Part shown: in pieces, positions 35,081 through 36,460 of the stretch
How positions within the stretch are numbered: the stretch's first letter is position 1
Layout of the letters: each line of letters starts with the position of its first letter
Origin: Candidatus Eiseniibacteriota bacterium
GTDB taxonomy: Bacteria; Joyebacterota; Joyebacteria; Joyebacterales; Joyebacteraceae
NCBI GenBank assembly: GCA_030622115.1
Contig: JAUXGN010000025.1
Coordinates: 1-36,460, forward strand
DNA length: 36,460 bases
Direction of reading: 5' to 3'
Notes under the pieces: model-generated
Seen by the model: the letters and a program-made list of their open reading frames with translations, nothing else
What the model was told of the DNA's origin: nothing
Databases searched by the model: none
Program-made: the position numbers and the translations under genes

Positions 35081-35093
35081 CTTGGGAGATAAT
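35065..35093 (+). promoter_or_regulatory. Near-consensus promoter for fibre gene 3
   Basis: TTGACA (35065-35070), 17-base spacer, GATAAT (35088-35093). This is one of the best promoter matches in the window, 40 bases before the ATG at 35133. The remaining 34961-35057 shows no gene. Confidence 0.75.
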
Positions 35094-35132
35094 GGAGCCA
35101 TGAATCGTGTGGTTCTCGCCAAGGAGGGCATG

Positions 35133-36460
35133 ATGAGAGCGACAGCAACGGCGATTGTGTTCATGCTTGCAGCGGTGGCGGTCGTAGCCGCGGTGCCGGA
35201 GACCATGAGCTACCAGGGTGTGCTCCGCGATGACACAGGCAACATAGTGCCGGATGACGCGTACCCGATGGTCTTCATGCTCTACAATGCCGAGTTTGGC
35301 GGCAACAGCGTGTGGGCGGAGTCACAGACCGTAGATGTCGTCGATGGCATATTCAGCGTCATACTGGGCGAATTCGAGTCACTCGATGCGTCGTTCGACA
35401 AGCAGTACTGGCTTGAGATCGAAGTTGAGGCGAACACTCTCTCGCCGCGAGTCAAGCTGGCATCCGCGCCGTATGCCCTACGCGCGGCTGTGGCCGATTC
35501 GATCTTGGGCGGTATCCCGGAGGGAGACGATGACTGGGAGATCAACGGAACCGATATCTGGCATGAGGGCGATGTTGGGATCGGTGCAGGTTCCGCAGAT
35601 CCCGTTGACGCACTTGAGGTCAGGGGAAAGGTTTCCTTCTACAACGATCTCGATGTGTTGGGACCGACTCAGTTCAGCGATGATGTGGGCATCAGCGGCA
35701 CCTTGAATGTCGCGGGCGCCGGCGGCATCGTGTGTACGGCTCCGTTCAGCTGCGACGGTACGATTACGGTAGACGGCTTCAAGATGAGCACCGGCGCATC
35801 GGACGGGTACATCCTCGTGACCAATGCCATGGGTACGGGAACGTGGCAGCAAGCGCCGGCGAGTGGCGACGAAGACTGGGTCATCAATGGTACGGACGTG
35901 TGGCACAGTGGGAACGTTGCAGTCGGACCCGGCTCAGCGTATCCGTCAGAGGCGCTCGAGGTCGAAGGCAACATCCTTGTTCATGGAAATGCTGTCGCGA
36001 CCGGGACAATGACAGTGAATCAGAGCACTCAGCTCGAAAGCGGTCTGGCGGTTTTTGGACCATCTGAGTTCGTGGGCGCCTCGTTCTCCGGATATGTCGG
36101 CATCGGAACAGGAATTCCTGCGCACGCTCTGGATGTCACCGGTGATGCGGGCGTCCAGGGCGTGATCCATGTAGGCGGACAGGTACTGTCCACTCTGCCT
36201 GGTGGGCTCGCGCCGGTAGTCGTTACCTCCACCACCGAATGCACGAACCTCAATGCCGATATGGTCGACGGCTACGGAGCCGGCAACGGGAGCGGCGAGA
36301 TCGCTGTGAGCAACGGCACTGTCTGTACGAATCTCAACGCAGACATGCTGGATGGGTACAGCGCCGGGAACGATAACGGTCAAGTCGCCGTGAGCAATGG
36401 CGCAATGTGCGACGATCTCAATGCCGACATGCTGCATGGCGACGTTCCCGGCAACAGCAG
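35133..36460 (+). CDS. Secreted tail-fibre-like/adhesin-like protein 3 (3' end off window)
   Basis: A partial frame of 442 codons to the window edge without a stop. The second of two adjacent ATGs (35133) is chosen because AAGGAGG (35121-35127) is 5 bases upstream. Signal peptide: MRATATAIVFMLAAVAVVAA. N-terminal module: ETMSYQGVLRDDTGN, FMLYNAEFGGNSVWAE, GIFSVILGEF, SPRVKLASAPYALRAA, a clearer form of the 'YQG.L.d..G' module of the two genes upstream. The middle has two 'DW.INGTD.WH.GNV.(I/V)G.GSA.P..ALEV.G' modules. The C-terminal visible part has 28-residue repeats (CTNLNADM(V/L)DGY.AGN..G..AVSNG), three copies so far. Own promoter and upstream terminator, so it is transcribed separately. 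Likely repetitive surface fibre. Confidence 0.8.
   Translation, partial: MRATATAIVFMLAAVAVVAAVPETMSYQGVLRDDTGNIVPDDAYPMVFMLYNAEFGGNSVWAESQTVDVVDGIFSVILGEFESLDASFDKQYWLEIEVEANTLSPRVKLASAPYALRAAVADSILGGIPEGDDDWEINGTDIWHEGDVGIGAGSADPVDALEVRGKVSFYNDLDVLGPTQFSDDVGISGTLNVAGAGGIVCTAPFSCDGTITVDGFKMSTGASDGYILVTNAMGTGTWQQAPASGDEDWVINGTDVWHSGNVAVGPGSAYPSEALEVEGNILVHGNAVATGTMTVNQSTQLESGLAVFGPSEFVGASFSGYVGIGTGIPAHALDVTGDAGVQGVIHVGGQVLSTLPGGLAPVVVTSTTECTNLNADMVDGYGAGNGSGEIAVSNGTVCTNLNADMLDGYSAGNDNGQVAVSNGAMCDDLNADMLHGDVPGNS
36237..36460 (+). repeat. 84-bp in-frame tandem repeat (28 residues), at least 2.7 copies
   Basis: Units start at 36237, 36321 and 36405. Each encodes a Cys followed by LNADM, Asp/His-Gly and AVSNG. 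It continues beyond the window. Confidence 0.85.

Noticed and set aside
31381-36460. Idea that the fibre-like genes belong to a prophage
   Set aside because: Each has a signal peptide and its own expression signals, and no capsid, terminase, portal or integrase gene is nearby.

Overview
The window is about 60% GC and bacterial. It looks like a piece of a metagenome-type genome from an uncultured FCB-group phylum (Eisenbacteria, Krumholzibacteriota and Latescibacteria are the kind I have in mind; this is inference, there is no rRNA or marker gene here). The evidence is the number of secreted modular proteins that end in a FlgD-like/type IX-style C-terminal domain (NPFNP motif, then a 'GR.VR' strand, 'WDG.D..G', 'SGVYF' and a basic last residue), the many signal peptides, cleaved-adhesin and PPC domains, strong AAGGAGG ribosome sites and clear sigma70-type promoters (TTGACA-17-TATAAT-like).

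Layout. 1-5010: divergent secreted genes: a partial carbohydrate-binding/glycoside-hydrolase-like protein (minus), a small secreted protein, a TIM-barrel glycoside-hydrolase-like protein and a small membrane protein. 5011-14834: a secretome block: a long leader, two tandem PPC plus cleaved-adhesin paralogues, a beta-propeller protein co-transcribed with a 1004-residue multidomain protein, a seven-repeat propeller protein on the minus strand, and a short FlgD-tailed protein. Three copies of a closely related stem-loop lie after these genes. 14835-15508 is a gene graveyard containing remnants and an exact 41-bp duplicate of the end of the preceding gene. 15509-30265: an envelope/metabolic block: a GT-C-type membrane glycosyltransferase, four alkaline-phosphatase-superfamily enzymes, a small ribbon-helix-helix-like protein, a polytopic membrane protein, a PHP-domain phosphoesterase and a UbiA prenyltransferase fused to TPRs. 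30512-36460: another FlgD-tailed protein and three consecutive tail-fibre-like/adhesin-like proteins sharing one N-terminal module, the last running off the window.

How it fits together. Two mutually exclusive C-terminal endings occur on secreted proteins: six proteins have the approximately 90-residue FlgD-like domain, and four (one of them a gene fragment) have instead a roughly 15-residue tag of consensus [TN]PV[EN]xx[ST]W[GT]xIKx[LM]Y[RK]. I regard this short tag as the best candidate for an undescribed sorting or anchoring signal. The second candidate is the five-gene co-directional run 21183-27670 (two membrane-tethered phosphatase-superfamily proteins, an RHH-like protein, a membrane protein of Oxa1/EMC3-like appearance, and a PHP phosphoesterase), which starts from a near-consensus promoter and may be an envelope-modification operon.
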